In this document: one piece after another, positions 54,270 to 62,763 of the stretch
Layout of the letters: the number at the start of each line of letters is the position of its first letter
How positions within the stretch are numbered: position 1 is the first letter of the stretch
Assembly: GCA_002381805.1 (NCBI GenBank)
Contig: DFXZ01000010.1
Span: 186,001 to 250,000, forward strand
Length of the DNA: 64,000 nt
Reading direction: 5' to 3'
From: Bdellovibrio sp. UBA4095
GTDB lineage: Bacteria; Bdellovibrionota; Bdellovibrionia; Bdellovibrionales; Bdellovibrionaceae
Made by a program: the position numbers and the translations under genes
The notes under the pieces: model-generated
Database searches by the model: none
The model's input: only the letters and a program-made list of their open reading frames with translations
What the model was told of the DNA's origin: nothing

Positions 54270-55388
54270 TTAGTTCAAAATTTTTTGCAATTGAACAGAT
54301 TTCGCACCCTTTAGATATAAAATCTCAAACTCTTGAACTCTTGAAAGAATGTGGGCTCGCGCCTCTTCCACCGTTTTGAATGTTTCACCGGTCCGACGAA
54401 GCCCAAGTGCCTGCAACTGTTCCAAAATCAAAGCAGCTTCATTTCCAACAGTAATAACTTGCACACGTCCCTGTTCAAGCTCATCACCAAAAAGTTGCCA
54501 AATCAAATTTGCGACTGCACAGTGCGCAGATCGACAGCTTTCTCCCAGTTCCAACATCGAACCAAGGACCAGCAAAATTCTCTTGTCGGAATAAAGTCCT
54601 CGCACTTTCCGCAAACCTATCATCATGCTTTCAGGACTCGCGTTAAAGGCATCATCAATAGCTGTGACCCCGTTCCACTTAAGGATTTCGAAGCGTCGAG
54701 GCACTCCCCTAAAGGTCCGTATTGCCTTCTGAATCGACTCTGACGAAACACCCAAGGCATGACAGATGGCAACGGCAGCAGCAATATTAAGGCCTTTCTC
54801 TGAACTTTCCCAAGAACACGCGAATCGACACTCTGATCCGGCGACTCTTAGTAAAACACTCTCTGACGACTCTTCTAAAAGCTGAATTTGGCAATGATCA
54901 GATCTTCCAAAGGTGAAGATCTTTTTTTTCGTTCGAAGTCCTTCATCGAGGATAAGCTTATCGTCTCCGGATATAACAAGAACTTCTGCCGTCGGCGATC
55001 GCAAGGCAGATAGCTTTTCAGTTCTCAAATTCTCTATGGATCCAAACTCGCCGACATGGGCGGTTCCCAAGTTTAACAGAACCACCACCGATGGTTTAAG
55101 ATAGCTAAGCGGGATCTCAAAATCATGGCGACGTCTTGCACCCATTTCAAAAACAGCGACCTTGGTGGCAAGAGGCATCGTTAACACCTGCGACGCCAAT
55201 GCTATTTTGGTATTTTTATTTGCGGGACTCATAAAACATTTGTCACCCCATACGGCAGTGAGAATCGCACCAGTCAGTTCCTTAACGCTTGTTTTACCAG
55301 CGCTCCCGGTCACGACAACGACGGGAATATCCAATTCATTACGTCGATGGCGAGCAGCCTCATAGGTGAACTGACGCAAATCCAACAT
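54270..55388 (-). CDS. MurF-like ligase lacking the N-terminal domain
   Basis: 372 residues, about 80 fewer than normal MurF (about 450): the UDP-sugar-binding N-terminal domain is absent and the frame starts almost at the ATP-binding core. P-loop VTGSAGKTSVKE, the MurF signature VLLNLGTAHVGEFGS, the likely carbamylated Lys in LRTEKLSAL, and AIDDAFNASPESM plus LVLGSMLELGE (C-terminal domain) are clear. It may ligate an amino acid or peptide to a substrate other than UDP-MurNAc-tripeptide. It starts 2 bases after the GCS2-type gene. Confidence 0.82.
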   Translation of the reverse strand: MLDLRQFTYEAARHRRNELDIPVVVVTGSAGKTSVKELTGAILTAVWGDKCFMSPANKNTKIALASQVLTMPLATKVAVFEMGARRRHDFEIPLSYLKPSVVVLLNLGTAHVGEFGSIENLRTEKLSALRSPTAEVLVISGDDKLILDEGLRTKKKIFTFGRSDHCQIQLLEESSESVLLRVAGSECRFACSWESSEKGLNIAAAVAICHALGVSSESIQKAIRTFRGVPRRFEILKWNGVTAIDDAFNASPESMMIGLRKVRGLYSDKRILLVLGSMLELGESCRSAHCAVANLIWQLFGDELEQGRVQVITVGNEAALILEQLQALGLRRTGETFKTVEEARAHILSRVQEFEILYLKGAKSVQLQKILN

Positions 55389-55390
55389 AT

Positions 55391-56488
55391 CTATACCTGA
55401 AACTGTCTGGTTCGGAGGACGTCGGCAAGGGACCCCCGCTTATACACCTCAATCATGTCATCTGCTGGAGTTCTTCCTGTTCGGACTCGTTCCTTGAAAA
55501 CGTTCAGCGCCGAAGGATCAAAGCCCCAACTCTGCAAGACCCTAGGAGCATTTTCCAATAATTCGGAGGCTCTTTCTGTCATATCTTCTGCCTGCAATCC
55601 ATAACGTGCCACTTGGCCTAAGTCATAAATTCTTGTCTGCTTTGAAGCCCTTTTCTGCAAACTATCATCCAACAGTAAGGTCAAAAAGCTTAAGAACTGT
55701 GCTTCTATTTCTAACAGTGAATTCGGCATGTCGAAAACTTTAAATTCATAGCGGTTTTTCTCGGTCGGATGAAATTCAATGGCCGGCGCAATATAGCTGC
55801 GCTTATGCATTCTAAAGCTCTTACCAAAGCCGTCCCGCAAGCCCCAAAGTGAACCATCACAAAAAGGTGAAGCTACGCTAAGTGCAGAAAGTGCCGGACC
55901 ATAATAGTTTATTTTAGCCTCGAAATCCTGATCACACACCTGCGCTGCTAACGAATCTGGAAGACTTAAGTTAATATCCGGTCCATAGGTCGTCATAACT
56001 TCCATAGACCATTGCCAATAATCATGACGTCGCTTGTTTTGTGGACCGGAAAATTGACTGTGAAGTGGATGGTGAGACAAACAAACCAGATCGTATCCAT
56101 TGCGGTTCATCTCGGCACGCAGTCGGGAATAAAGGACTCGTTGCACTTCCAAAACGTGTCCCAAGCTTTCACAAACAGGTGTACGGATTTCCACACCCTT
56201 GGGCAAAATTTCTTTCGCGCCATGATCCATATCGGGAAGGTGATACCCTTCTACCACAAAAGGTAAGAGCTTTGTTTGAGGAGGCTCTAAATCCAATCCT
56301 TCACAGGAGGGGATTCCATCCAAAGGCACGCGCTCAAAAATATCATTCAAGGTCTCGAATGTAAGATCATGGTGCCAAAGAGGTTTAAGGGATCCCTCTT
56401 GAACAACAAGATACTCAGACTCCAATCCAAATCGAAACTCTTTCGCTAGCTTTTTTTTTGCCTCGTCAGCAATTTGCTGAAAATTCAT
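55391..56488 (-). CDS. Glutamate-cysteine ligase-like carboxylate-amine ligase (GCS2-like)
   Basis: 365 residues. The start FRFGLESEYLVV matches the GxExE metal-site strand of the glutamine-synthetase-like ligase fold. VEIRTPVCESLGHVLEV and DLVCLSHHPLHSQ match the GCS2 family, and YEFKVFDMPNSLLEIEA lies near the C-terminal active site. It joins an amine to a carboxylate using ATP; family members make gamma-glutamylcysteine or other gamma-glutamyl compounds. AAAGGA precedes the ATG. Placed directly before a MurF-like ligase, it may supply a peptide-type substrate. Confidence 0.78.
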   Translation of the reverse strand: MNFQQIADEAKKKLAKEFRFGLESEYLVVQEGSLKPLWHHDLTFETLNDIFERVPLDGIPSCEGLDLEPPQTKLLPFVVEGYHLPDMDHGAKEILPKGVEIRTPVCESLGHVLEVQRVLYSRLRAEMNRNGYDLVCLSHHPLHSQFSGPQNKRRHDYWQWSMEVMTTYGPDINLSLPDSLAAQVCDQDFEAKINYYGPALSALSVASPFCDGSLWGLRDGFGKSFRMHKRSYIAPAIEFHPTEKNRYEFKVFDMPNSLLEIEAQFLSFLTLLLDDSLQKRASKQTRIYDLGQVARYGLQAEDMTERASELLENAPRVLQSWGFDPSALNVFKERVRTGRTPADDMIEVYKRGSLADVLRTRQFQV

Positions 56489-56498
56489 AGATTATCCT

Positions 56499-56993
56499 TT
56501 ACGGTCGTTTTTTGAACCGCAGGTAGGGTTGAAAAAAAATCAAAATTCCAGAGATCAGCAGAAAAAGTACGCCGATGGCGCTGGGTAAAAAAACTCCATA
56601 GCGGATCCAGGGACCGAAGAAGGCTCCTTCATGCAAAGCAATCAGTAAAGGAAAACGTCGCGGTCCATTTCCGGTGACAGCGCCGCTGGCTCCATCGATT
56701 TGAATTTCCCAATAGTTCTTCGAGCGCACACGGATGGTGCCACTGGAGGGTCGAATATCTATCTGCGAAACATCATCCCAACTAGCAACCTTTGCTTCAG
56801 GTATGGATTGGGCCGCAACAAGAACCTGTTCGAAAGAAATTTTGAGTTCGCTTGATAGCTTCGGATAGGAAGGCTGCACCCAGGAATTAAAGCCTCGAGT
56901 CGCCAGAGTGATTCCTGTCACTAAGGTGATAAGAAATGGTATGGCTATTAACAAAGATATCCAGCGATGGAGTTTACGAAAAATTCTGAGCAT
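56499..56993 (-). CDS. PepSY-associated membrane protein (short form)
   Basis: 164 residues. Begins RIFRKLHRWISLLIAIPFLITLVTGITL, the typical PepSY-TM start with a conserved His in KLHRW. A soluble PepSY-like domain follows (FEQVLVAAQSIP to WEIQIDGASGAVTG), then HEGAFFGPWIRYG and a second helix. It is much shorter than the 400-500-residue PepSY-TM iron-siderophore reductases; such small two-helix proteins occur beside copper and iron genes. First gene of the operon with GCS2-like and MurF-like ligases, 10 bases before the next start. The role may be in periplasmic redox. Confidence 0.82.
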   Translation of the reverse strand: MLRIFRKLHRWISLLIAIPFLITLVTGITLATRGFNSWVQPSYPKLSSELKISFEQVLVAAQSIPEAKVASWDDVSQIDIRPSSGTIRVRSKNYWEIQIDGASGAVTGNGPRRFPLLIALHEGAFFGPWIRYGVFLPSAIGVLFLLISGILIFFQPYLRFKKRP

Positions 56994-57119
56994 TCCTGGG
57001 TAAGTAGCCTAGTCTTAGAACAACTTTGAGCTATTTCAAGAAAATCCAAACAGATGAAAACCAACTGAGCAATTGTGATCTCCGCCATAGGTGGAGGTAT
57101 CTCAATTAATATTCACTTA

Positions 57120-57161
57120 CTCACTTTCAAGATCGGGCCATTGCATATTTTTGAAAGTGAG
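57120..57161 (+). promoter_or_regulatory. Perfect 11-bp inverted repeat upstream of the cupredoxin gene
   Basis: CTCACTTTCAA (57120-57130) and TTGAAAGTGAG (57151-57161) are perfect inverted copies, 31 bases apart, three helical turns. They lie 57-98 bases before the cupredoxin ATG and 127 bases from the divergent PepSY start. Likely an operator for a dimeric regulator. Confidence 0.5.
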
Positions 57162-57217
57162 CTTAGCTCCATGACCGTCACAATCGTGTGGCATTAGACA
57201 ATATTCCCGGAGGAATT

Positions 57218-57742
57218 ATGAAATCTCTCATCACTAGAATCGCCTTTTGCACGAGTCTTTTTATTACAGCCACTTTCACCTTAAGCACGGGTTGGGCGTC
57301 TGAACACGAACATCAGAAGCCGCTCATTAAGATCAAAGTACTACTAACTGAAATGAGCTTCCAAGTTGAAGGACTGCCAGAAGGAGCGCCTTTGGTTTTG
57401 CAAGCGGGCGAAAGATATAAACTTATTTTTGAAAATGTTGGCGTCGTTATGCATGAGGTTTTATTGGGTCGAGGTTTGATCTCAAACCATGGCGATCATA
57501 ACTATCAGGAGCACATGCTCGCAGATACTCCACTGATTCTGACTGGCTCATCTATTGTTGACGGGAAAAAAAGAATTTTCGCTGTCGACGTCAATGGCTT
57601 TGAAGAGTTTGAACTTGATCCCGGCCTTCGCCTTTCGCTCTTGGTCTCAATTCCAGAAACGGCGCGTGGCGTATGGGAACTTGGCTGTTTCGCAGCTGGC
57701 CATCATGAAGCTGGAATGTTCTTGCCGGTTCTAGTCCAGTAG
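57218..57742 (+). CDS. Exported cupredoxin-like copper protein
   Basis: 174 residues from the ATG at 57218 (GGAGG at 5 bases). Signal peptide ends TGWA|SEHEH. The cupredoxin fold is suggested by AGERYKLIFENVGVVMHEVLLG, whose His is the first copper ligand, and the C-terminal GCFAAGHHEAGM, giving Cys, His and Met ligands with spacing typical of type-1 sites. It may carry electrons to a copper nitrite reductase or other reductase: the window ends inside a cytochrome domain of that type. The closest named relatives are azurin/plastocyanin-like or sulfocyanin-like. Confidence 0.8.
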   Translation: MKSLITRIAFCTSLFITATFTLSTGWASEHEHQKPLIKIKVLLTEMSFQVEGLPEGAPLVLQAGERYKLIFENVGVVMHEVLLGRGLISNHGDHNYQEHMLADTPLILTGSSIVDGKKRIFAVDVNGFEEFELDPGLRLSLLVSIPETARGVWELGCFAAGHHEAGMFLPVLVQ

Positions 57743-57808
57743 GTCTAACTGAAGTCTCCAAACTTAGAAAAAACTAGGTTAGACTGGTCCCACTTTTAGG
57801 AGATATGG

Positions 57809-58459
57809 ATGAAAAATCGCCCAACGGATAACTGCCCCATCTGTGCCACACAAGAAGAAAAAGTGATCGGAAAGATCTTGGGAGTTATCCAAAAGCGCAA
57901 TTATCCCAAAAACAGTCTTATCTTCAAACAAGAGGAGGAGTCACATGGACTCTTCCTCGTTTCTAAGGGCTCTATTAAAATTTCCAAAATTTCACCTGCT
58001 GGAAAAGAAATCGTCCTGCAGATGGTCGGACCCGGGCAGACTTTTGGCGAAGGTAGTTTGCTAGGTCAAGCTAAGCAACCCGATACGGCGAGTGCTGCTG
58101 AAGCGACAGAGCTGTTTTATCTTCCAAAAAGAGAGTTCCAAGGAATCCTTGCCGAGAACCCTTCGCTCTATCAGTCTGTTGTCGAATCCCTCATACGTTG
58201 GATGGACAATCTGAATTCCGTGATTGAAAACATCAACACCCCGTCCGCCAAGGACCGCGTGTGGCTTTATCTTGAACGTCTGCAAGAACAGCAACAAAAA
58301 CCCATTATTCAGCTGAACGGCAAAAAGCACGACGTCGCCTTGATGCTGGGCCTTCGTCCTGAAACTTTCTCAAGAGCACTTTCTGATCTTGAATCCGAAG
58401 GCCTTATCAACATGAATCACAAACAGATTCAGATTCTGCAGAAAAAATCAAACGACTAA
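57809..58459 (+). CDS. Crp/Fnr-family transcription regulator (first copy)
   Basis: 216 residues. The cyclic-nucleotide-binding fold reads GLFLVSKGSIKISKISPAGKEIVLQMVGPGQTFGEGSLL (about residues 48-90), and the C-terminal winged helix has HDVALMLGLRPETFSRALSDLESEGLI. The N-terminal CPICAT is not the four-Cys cluster of FNR, so an iron-sulphur oxygen sensor is unlikely. DNR/NnrR-type regulators of this shape sense nitric oxide through haem. AGGAG is 6 bases before the ATG. It lies between the cupredoxin and NrdG genes. Confidence 0.92.
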   Translation: MKNRPTDNCPICATQEEKVIGKILGVIQKRNYPKNSLIFKQEEESHGLFLVSKGSIKISKISPAGKEIVLQMVGPGQTFGEGSLLGQAKQPDTASAAEATELFYLPKREFQGILAENPSLYQSVVESLIRWMDNLNSVIENINTPSAKDRVWLYLERLQEQQQKPIIQLNGKKHDVALMLGLRPETFSRALSDLESEGLINMNHKQIQILQKKSND

Positions 58460-58465
58460 ATGTAG

Positions 58466-58477
58466 TGACCGAGGTCA
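58466..58477 (+). promoter_or_regulatory. Candidate FNR/DNR-type box upstream of nrdG
   Basis: TGACCGAGGTCA, a perfect palindrome that also fits TGA-N6-TCA, the core of Crp/Fnr-family boxes. Its centre is 71 bases before the nrdG ATG. It departs from TTGAT-N4-ATCAA at the fourth base of each half. Confidence 0.35.
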
Positions 58478-58542
58478 TCTTTTCACACAATCCGTAGTGC
58501 CTCTCGATAATCATTAGCTATCCTTTCTCTGAAGGGGTCGCT

Positions 58543-59010
58543 ATGAACATCTACAAGTACGACATCGTTTTCCAAGAAGTGCCTGACCATATCTCTCTGG
58601 CTTTTTATGTCTGTGGCTGTCCCCTGAAATGTCCCGGATGCCATTCCCCCGAGCTCTGGACTGAAAAAAATGGAACTCGCCTGACCGACGACCTCTTCGA
58701 TAGCTGCTTAGATCGGTATGCAGGGAAAATCAGCTGCGTCCTTTTTATGGGTGGAGAGTGGCATGAAGCTGAGCTTATTCGATTTCTTCGGAAAGCCCAA
58801 GATCGAGGTTTAGAAACCGCCCTCTACACAGGTCTGGAGTCCGTCTCGCGTGAACTCGAGCAAAGCCTGCGATTTCTTAAAACGGGTCCTTGGCGCTATC
58901 AATTGGGTGGGCTTGCTTCCCCAGGCACCAACCAGGTTTTTCGCGACCTTAAACACAACTTAAAACTTAACCACTTATTCCATTCACAAAACAACGAGGA
59001 GACAACATGA
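58543..59010 (+). CDS. nrdG: Anaerobic ribonucleotide reductase activating protein
   Basis: A radical-SAM activase for class III ribonucleotide reductase, 155 residues. The iron-sulphur motif CPLKCPGC (CxxxCxxC) is at residues 27-34 and the glycine-rich segment LFMGGEWHEAELI follows. It puts the glycyl radical on NrdD. AAGGGG precedes the ATG, and the 3' end overlaps nrdD by 4 bases (ATGA). This activator is oxygen-sensitive, so its presence implies that the cell meets anoxic or near-anoxic conditions. Confidence 0.93.
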   Translation: MNIYKYDIVFQEVPDHISLAFYVCGCPLKCPGCHSPELWTEKNGTRLTDDLFDSCLDRYAGKISCVLFMGGEWHEAELIRFLRKAQDRGLETALYTGLESVSRELEQSLRFLKTGPWRYQLGGLASPGTNQVFRDLKHNLKLNHLFHSQNNEETT

Positions 59011-60914
59011 TTCGACTAACGCAGGAACAAATTCAAAAAAAAATTAACTTCATCGATTCTTATAAATCGGCCCAAAATGCAGCCGAAGGGTCGAAACTGG
59101 ATGCTAATGCCAACGTGACACATAAAAACATTGCAACGCTTGAATCAGAGATCAACAAGGACATTAATATCCAAATCAATCGAGCACTGGTTGCCCGCAA
59201 AATCGAAAGTCTCTTTGGATCAGACCTAGCCAAAGAATACGTTCGCCAGATTGAAGATCACGAAATCTATGTTCATGACGAAACCTCACTGAAACCCTAC
59301 TGCGCTTCAATATCGATGTATCCTCTGCTACTCGAAGGACTTAAAGGATTGGGCGGAGAATCCAAAGCCCCTCGACATCTTGAAAGTTTCTGTGGTTGCT
59401 TTGTCAACTTGGTCTTTGCTATATCCTCGCAATTTGCCGGAGCGGTCGCGACCGTTGAATGGCTTATGTATTTTGATCACTTTGCTCGCAAAGACTACGG
59501 TGACGACTATCTGAAAAACCATGGACCGACTATTAATAATCACCTTCAGCATGTTGTCTATGCCTTGAATCAACCTGCAGCGGCTCGAGGATACCAATCA
59601 GTTTTCTGGAATATTTCCGCATATGATCAGTTCTATTTCGATTCTTTATTCGGAGACTTTGTATTTCCTGATGGCACTCGTCCTGAATGGAAAAGCGTTG
59701 AAAAACTGCAAGAACACTTCATGAGTTGGTTTAATCAAGAACGCAAAACCGCAATCCTGACTTTTCCAGTCGTCACTGCAGCGATGCTTATCAGCAAACA
59801 AGATGGACCTAAAGATCAAAGATTCGCCCAAATGTGCGCGCGAGAACTCAGTGAAGGCAACAGCTTCTTTATGTATATGAGCGAGTCCGCCGACAGCCTT
59901 GCCAGTTGCTGTCGTCTTCGCAACGAAATTTCCGACAACACTTTCAGCTACTCACTAGGCGCCGGTGGAGTCGCCACTGGTTCCATCAATGTGATCACAA
60001 TAAATATGAATCGCTTGGTTCAGAAAAACCTGTCCCTTGAGGAAATGGTTGCCAAAGTTCAGAAATATCAGGTCGCGTATCGGCACTTGATGCAAGAATA
60101 TTATGAAGCCAACCTTTTGACTGCTTACAGTGCGGGATTTATTTCTCTTGATAAACAATTCCTCACCATCGGAATTAATGGCATGGTTGAGGCGGCCGAA
60201 TACTTGGGAATAGAGGCCACCAACAGCCAAGAATACAAAGACTTCGTTCGCTCACAACTGAAGGTCATTTACGACGCCAACAAAAGAGCTAAAAAAGATT
60301 ACGGCTATATGTTCAATACGGAATTTGTACCGGCCGAAAATCTGGGTGTTAAAAATGCTCGCTGGGATCTTAAGGATGGTCTGCAAGTTCCCCGTGACTG
60401 CTACAATTCGTATTTCTATGTTGTCGAAAATGATGACGTCAATTCATTGGATAAAATGGTTCTGCATGGAGAAGAAATGATGCAGTACTTAGACGGAGGC
60501 TCCGCACTGCATCTTAACTTGGAGGAAAAGCTTACTTCAGAAGGATTCTTAAAGCTGATCCAAGCCGCGGCGATTTCAGGTTGCAACTATTGGTGCGTCA
60601 ACATCAAGATCACCATTTGTAACGAGTGCGAATTTATCGACAAACGGACTCAATACAAATGCGCCAGCTGCGGCAGTGAAAATGTCGACCACGCAACTCG
60701 AGTGATCGGCTATCTAAAAAGAATCTCTGCCTTTAGCCAGGCTCGCCAGAAAGAAGCTGCGAAACGATTTTATCACCCTACTCCTTCTTCACTTGGCAAA
60801 TCCTTGGAAGGAAGACCCAACCCCAAATTAGCAGCCCCAGGATCCATGTATACGCCGCATAGATCAGATGGGACTGATAAATATGCGGAGCAAAGCCAGC
60901 CGATAAACGTGTAA
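59007..60914 (+). CDS. nrdD: Anaerobic ribonucleoside-triphosphate reductase
   Basis: Class III reductase making deoxyribonucleotides without oxygen. It has 635 residues. The N-terminal ATP-cone of many NrdD proteins is absent, so allosteric control is probably reduced. Active-site region: HLESFCGCFVNLVFA. The C-terminal zinc site is CNEC...CASC. The glycyl-radical Gly is in RVIGYLKR (about residue 568), usually RVCGYL. About 60 residues follow, versus roughly 20-25 in typical NrdD; the last 45 are encoded where the gene overlaps convergent nnrS by 137 bases. GAGGAG precedes the ATG. Confidence 0.93.
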   Translation: MIRLTQEQIQKKINFIDSYKSAQNAAEGSKLDANANVTHKNIATLESEINKDINIQINRALVARKIESLFGSDLAKEYVRQIEDHEIYVHDETSLKPYCASISMYPLLLEGLKGLGGESKAPRHLESFCGCFVNLVFAISSQFAGAVATVEWLMYFDHFARKDYGDDYLKNHGPTINNHLQHVVYALNQPAAARGYQSVFWNISAYDQFYFDSLFGDFVFPDGTRPEWKSVEKLQEHFMSWFNQERKTAILTFPVVTAAMLISKQDGPKDQRFAQMCARELSEGNSFFMYMSESADSLASCCRLRNEISDNTFSYSLGAGGVATGSINVITINMNRLVQKNLSLEEMVAKVQKYQVAYRHLMQEYYEANLLTAYSAGFISLDKQFLTIGINGMVEAAEYLGIEATNSQEYKDFVRSQLKVIYDANKRAKKDYGYMFNTEFVPAENLGVKNARWDLKDGLQVPRDCYNSYFYVVENDDVNSLDKMVLHGEEMMQYLDGGSALHLNLEEKLTSEGFLKLIQAAAISGCNYWCVNIKITICNECEFIDKRTQYKCASCGSENVDHATRVIGYLKRISAFSQARQKEAAKRFYHPTPSSLGKSLEGRPNPKLAAPGSMYTPHRSDGTDKYAEQSQPINV

Positions 60915-61917
60915 GCCCCGCAAAGAAAATCAAAAAAGCTCCAAGGCCCAGCGCCTTGGAGTTCTTTTCCAACGTCATCTCGTGATGACCGTGCGAAAGA
61001 CCGACCCGCACAGCAATCATAAATGTCATAAGCGCCAATCCCGAAGTAAAGATGACATGCAAAAGATGTATACGAAAACCAGGCAACACCACTAATCCCC
61101 ACTGACCAAGTACCAAACTCCAAGTTGCAACCCACAATCCCCAAGTCTGAAAGGCTCTTCGCTTTGGAAGTTTATGAACATTCCAATACTGTAGAGAAAG
61201 AATGCTAATGACTAAAGCCCGAAGCAACTGTCCTCCCGTAAAACTAAGCCATACTTCGATGACGTAGCTTAAGACAAAAAACAACGCCAAGGCCGCAAAC
61301 TTCAGCACACTGCTGTTTGAAGATTTCTTTAGCTCTGTCGGAAGCGGTGCCCAGCCAAGCAGAGCTGGAATCAAGCGACTACCAACCCCAAGGACTAAAC
61401 TCAATATATAGGTCTGCAAAAAAAGAAGACGCCCAAAGGTATATAGCGATGCCGGAACATCAAAAAACTGCCCCAAAGCCATTAACACACTTCCCGCCAA
61501 ACCAGACAGAACGCCAAAACCGACGAAAATAAAAGCATCGGGTGGGTTGCTCGTGCGAGTTAGAAAACGCCGAAAAAGATAGACAGCCAAAAATGCAAAA
61601 ATGCAAATTACGACAATAAAAAACGGTGTCTTGGTTGGAAATACCAGGCTTAGAAAAAGAGCTCCTATCAGAGCTCCTGCCGTCACATGCTCCCAAAGAC
61701 TGGGACCAAAGCTTGAAGTGAATCGAGGTGCCGCCGTCATCAGAAAGCCACAAACAAAGCAGAGGAAAAAGCCTCCCATCATAATTTCAGGATGATTCAG
61801 TCCAGGATATTGAACGAGACTCCAAGGAAACAGAATCCAGAGCAATACCCCCCAAATCCCTAAAATCCAGCCAGCGGGAAAAAAGTATCTGTATGCGTCG
61901 ATTTGATCAGCTCTCAT
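60778..61917 (-). CDS. NnrS-family membrane protein
   Basis: About 379 residues from the ATG at 61917 (GGTGGGG upstream), with around twelve hydrophobic segments. NnrS motifs: HPEIMMGGFFLCFVCGFLMTAAPRF near the N-terminus, and HLLHVIFTSGLALMTFMIAVRVGLSHGHH near the C-terminus. NnrS is linked to nitric-oxide stress and denitrification and contains haem and copper in studied cases. It is transcribed away from the second Crp/Fnr gene, with two FNR-type boxes between, and ends inside the nrdD gene. Confidence 0.9.
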   Translation of the reverse strand: MRADQIDAYRYFFPAGWILGIWGVLLWILFPWSLVQYPGLNHPEIMMGGFFLCFVCGFLMTAAPRFTSSFGPSLWEHVTAGALIGALFLSLVFPTKTPFFIVVICIFAFLAVYLFRRFLTRTSNPPDAFIFVGFGVLSGLAGSVLMALGQFFDVPASLYTFGRLLFLQTYILSLVLGVGSRLIPALLGWAPLPTELKKSSNSSVLKFAALALFFVLSYVIEVWLSFTGGQLLRALVISILSLQYWNVHKLPKRRAFQTWGLWVATWSLVLGQWGLVVLPGFRIHLLHVIFTSGLALMTFMIAVRVGLSHGHHEMTLEKNSKALGLGAFLIFFAGLTRLSAGFAPHIYQSHLIYAAYTWILGLLIWGWVFLPRICQVKKE

Positions 61918-61967
61918 ATAAAGCCCCACCTTCGGTCCCATACTGGACCGCGGACACCTAAAATTCA

Positions 61968-61981
61968 ATGATCGCAATCAA
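61968..61981. promoter_or_regulatory. FNR-type box 1 (nnrS/Crp intergenic)
   Basis: ATGATCGCAATCAA fits TTGAT-N4-ATCAA with one mismatch. It is 51 bases upstream of the nnrS start, about where activation from -40 would occur. Confidence 0.7.
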
Positions 61982-61994
61982 AAAGTGACATTTC

Positions 61995-62008
61995 TTGATC
62001 GCGATCAT
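61995..62008. promoter_or_regulatory. FNR-type box 2 (nnrS/Crp intergenic)
   Basis: TTGATCGCGATCAT fits the consensus with one mismatch and has an exact palindromic core (TGATCGCGATCA). Its centre is 27 bases from box 1 and 51.5 bases before the Crp/Fnr ATG, so it may drive autoregulation. Confidence 0.7.
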
Positions 62009-62052
62009 GTGAGTTCGGCCGGCCCGATGACATCCTGCTGTTGGGGGTACTT

Positions 62053-62763
62053 ATGCAGGAAATAGTTCGACGTTTACAAAATCTAGATACTTTTAACCAC
62101 CTTAACGAGCGCGATCTCAAAGAGCTAGCCTATTACATGAAGGTCTTACACCTAAGAAATCGTCAGATCGTTTTTAATAAAGACGAGCCCATCAAAAGCA
62201 TTCATCTCGTACTCTGCGGCTCCGTCAAAATCCTTGAAGAGCTGAATGGCGAAGAAGTGAAAATATTCAATTTTCTCTCCCGCGGGGAATTCCTGGGTGT
62301 CGCTATGGCAGGACTGCCCCAACCGAAGTACCCCACCTCTGCCCAGTGCAATGAAGATTGCACTCTACTAGAGATTCCACTTTCGCTATTCTCCCAAATG
62401 ATGATCCAAATTCCTGAGCTTCGAAAAGAAGTGAACAAACAAATATCACAAAGGTTTTTAGAGTTTCAGAATGATATCTGTAAAGCTCATCGCTTGGTGC
62501 CGTTTCGTTTGGCCAATTTTCTTTTAAGAATGTTGGAGCGACAAGGCACACTTTCTCCAGGCAGAATTCAAATTCCGATGACTCGCCTGGATATCGCGGA
62601 TCGTATTGGTGCTCAAAGTGAAACAGTGATCAGAATTCTAAGCGGCTGGACCAAACGTGGATGGCTGCGAACGGAAGACAGACATATCGAAGTTATAAAT
62701 CGCGAAGCCCTCCAGGAGGTACAATTTGAACGCCCTCATAAGCGACTTGAGACAACAGCATAA
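62053..62763 (+). CDS. Crp/Fnr-family transcription regulator (second copy)
   Basis: 236 residues from the ATG at 62053 with GGGGGT upstream; a TTG twelve bases earlier is an alternative. The effector domain has KSIHLVLCGSVKILEEL, then EVKIFNFLSRGEFLGVAM, and the HTH reads MTRLDIADRIGAQSETVIRILSGW. There is no FNR iron-sulphur cysteine set, so a DNR/NnrR-like nitric-oxide sensor is the better guess. It is divergent from nnrS and starts a short operon with the hemerythrin-like gene, which begins inside its 3' end. Confidence 0.92.
   Translation: MQEIVRRLQNLDTFNHLNERDLKELAYYMKVLHLRNRQIVFNKDEPIKSIHLVLCGSVKILEELNGEEVKIFNFLSRGEFLGVAMAGLPQPKYPTSAQCNEDCTLLEIPLSLFSQMMIQIPELRKEVNKQISQRFLEFQNDICKAHRLVPFRLANFLLRMLERQGTLSPGRIQIPMTRLDIADRIGAQSETVIRILSGWTKRGWLRTEDRHIEVINREALQEVQFERPHKRLETTA

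Noticed and set aside
57743..57784. GTCTAAC/GTTAGAC inverted repeat between cupredoxin and Crp/Fnr genes
   Set aside because: Only 7 bases per arm with 28 bases between; could be chance and is not a terminator (no T-run).
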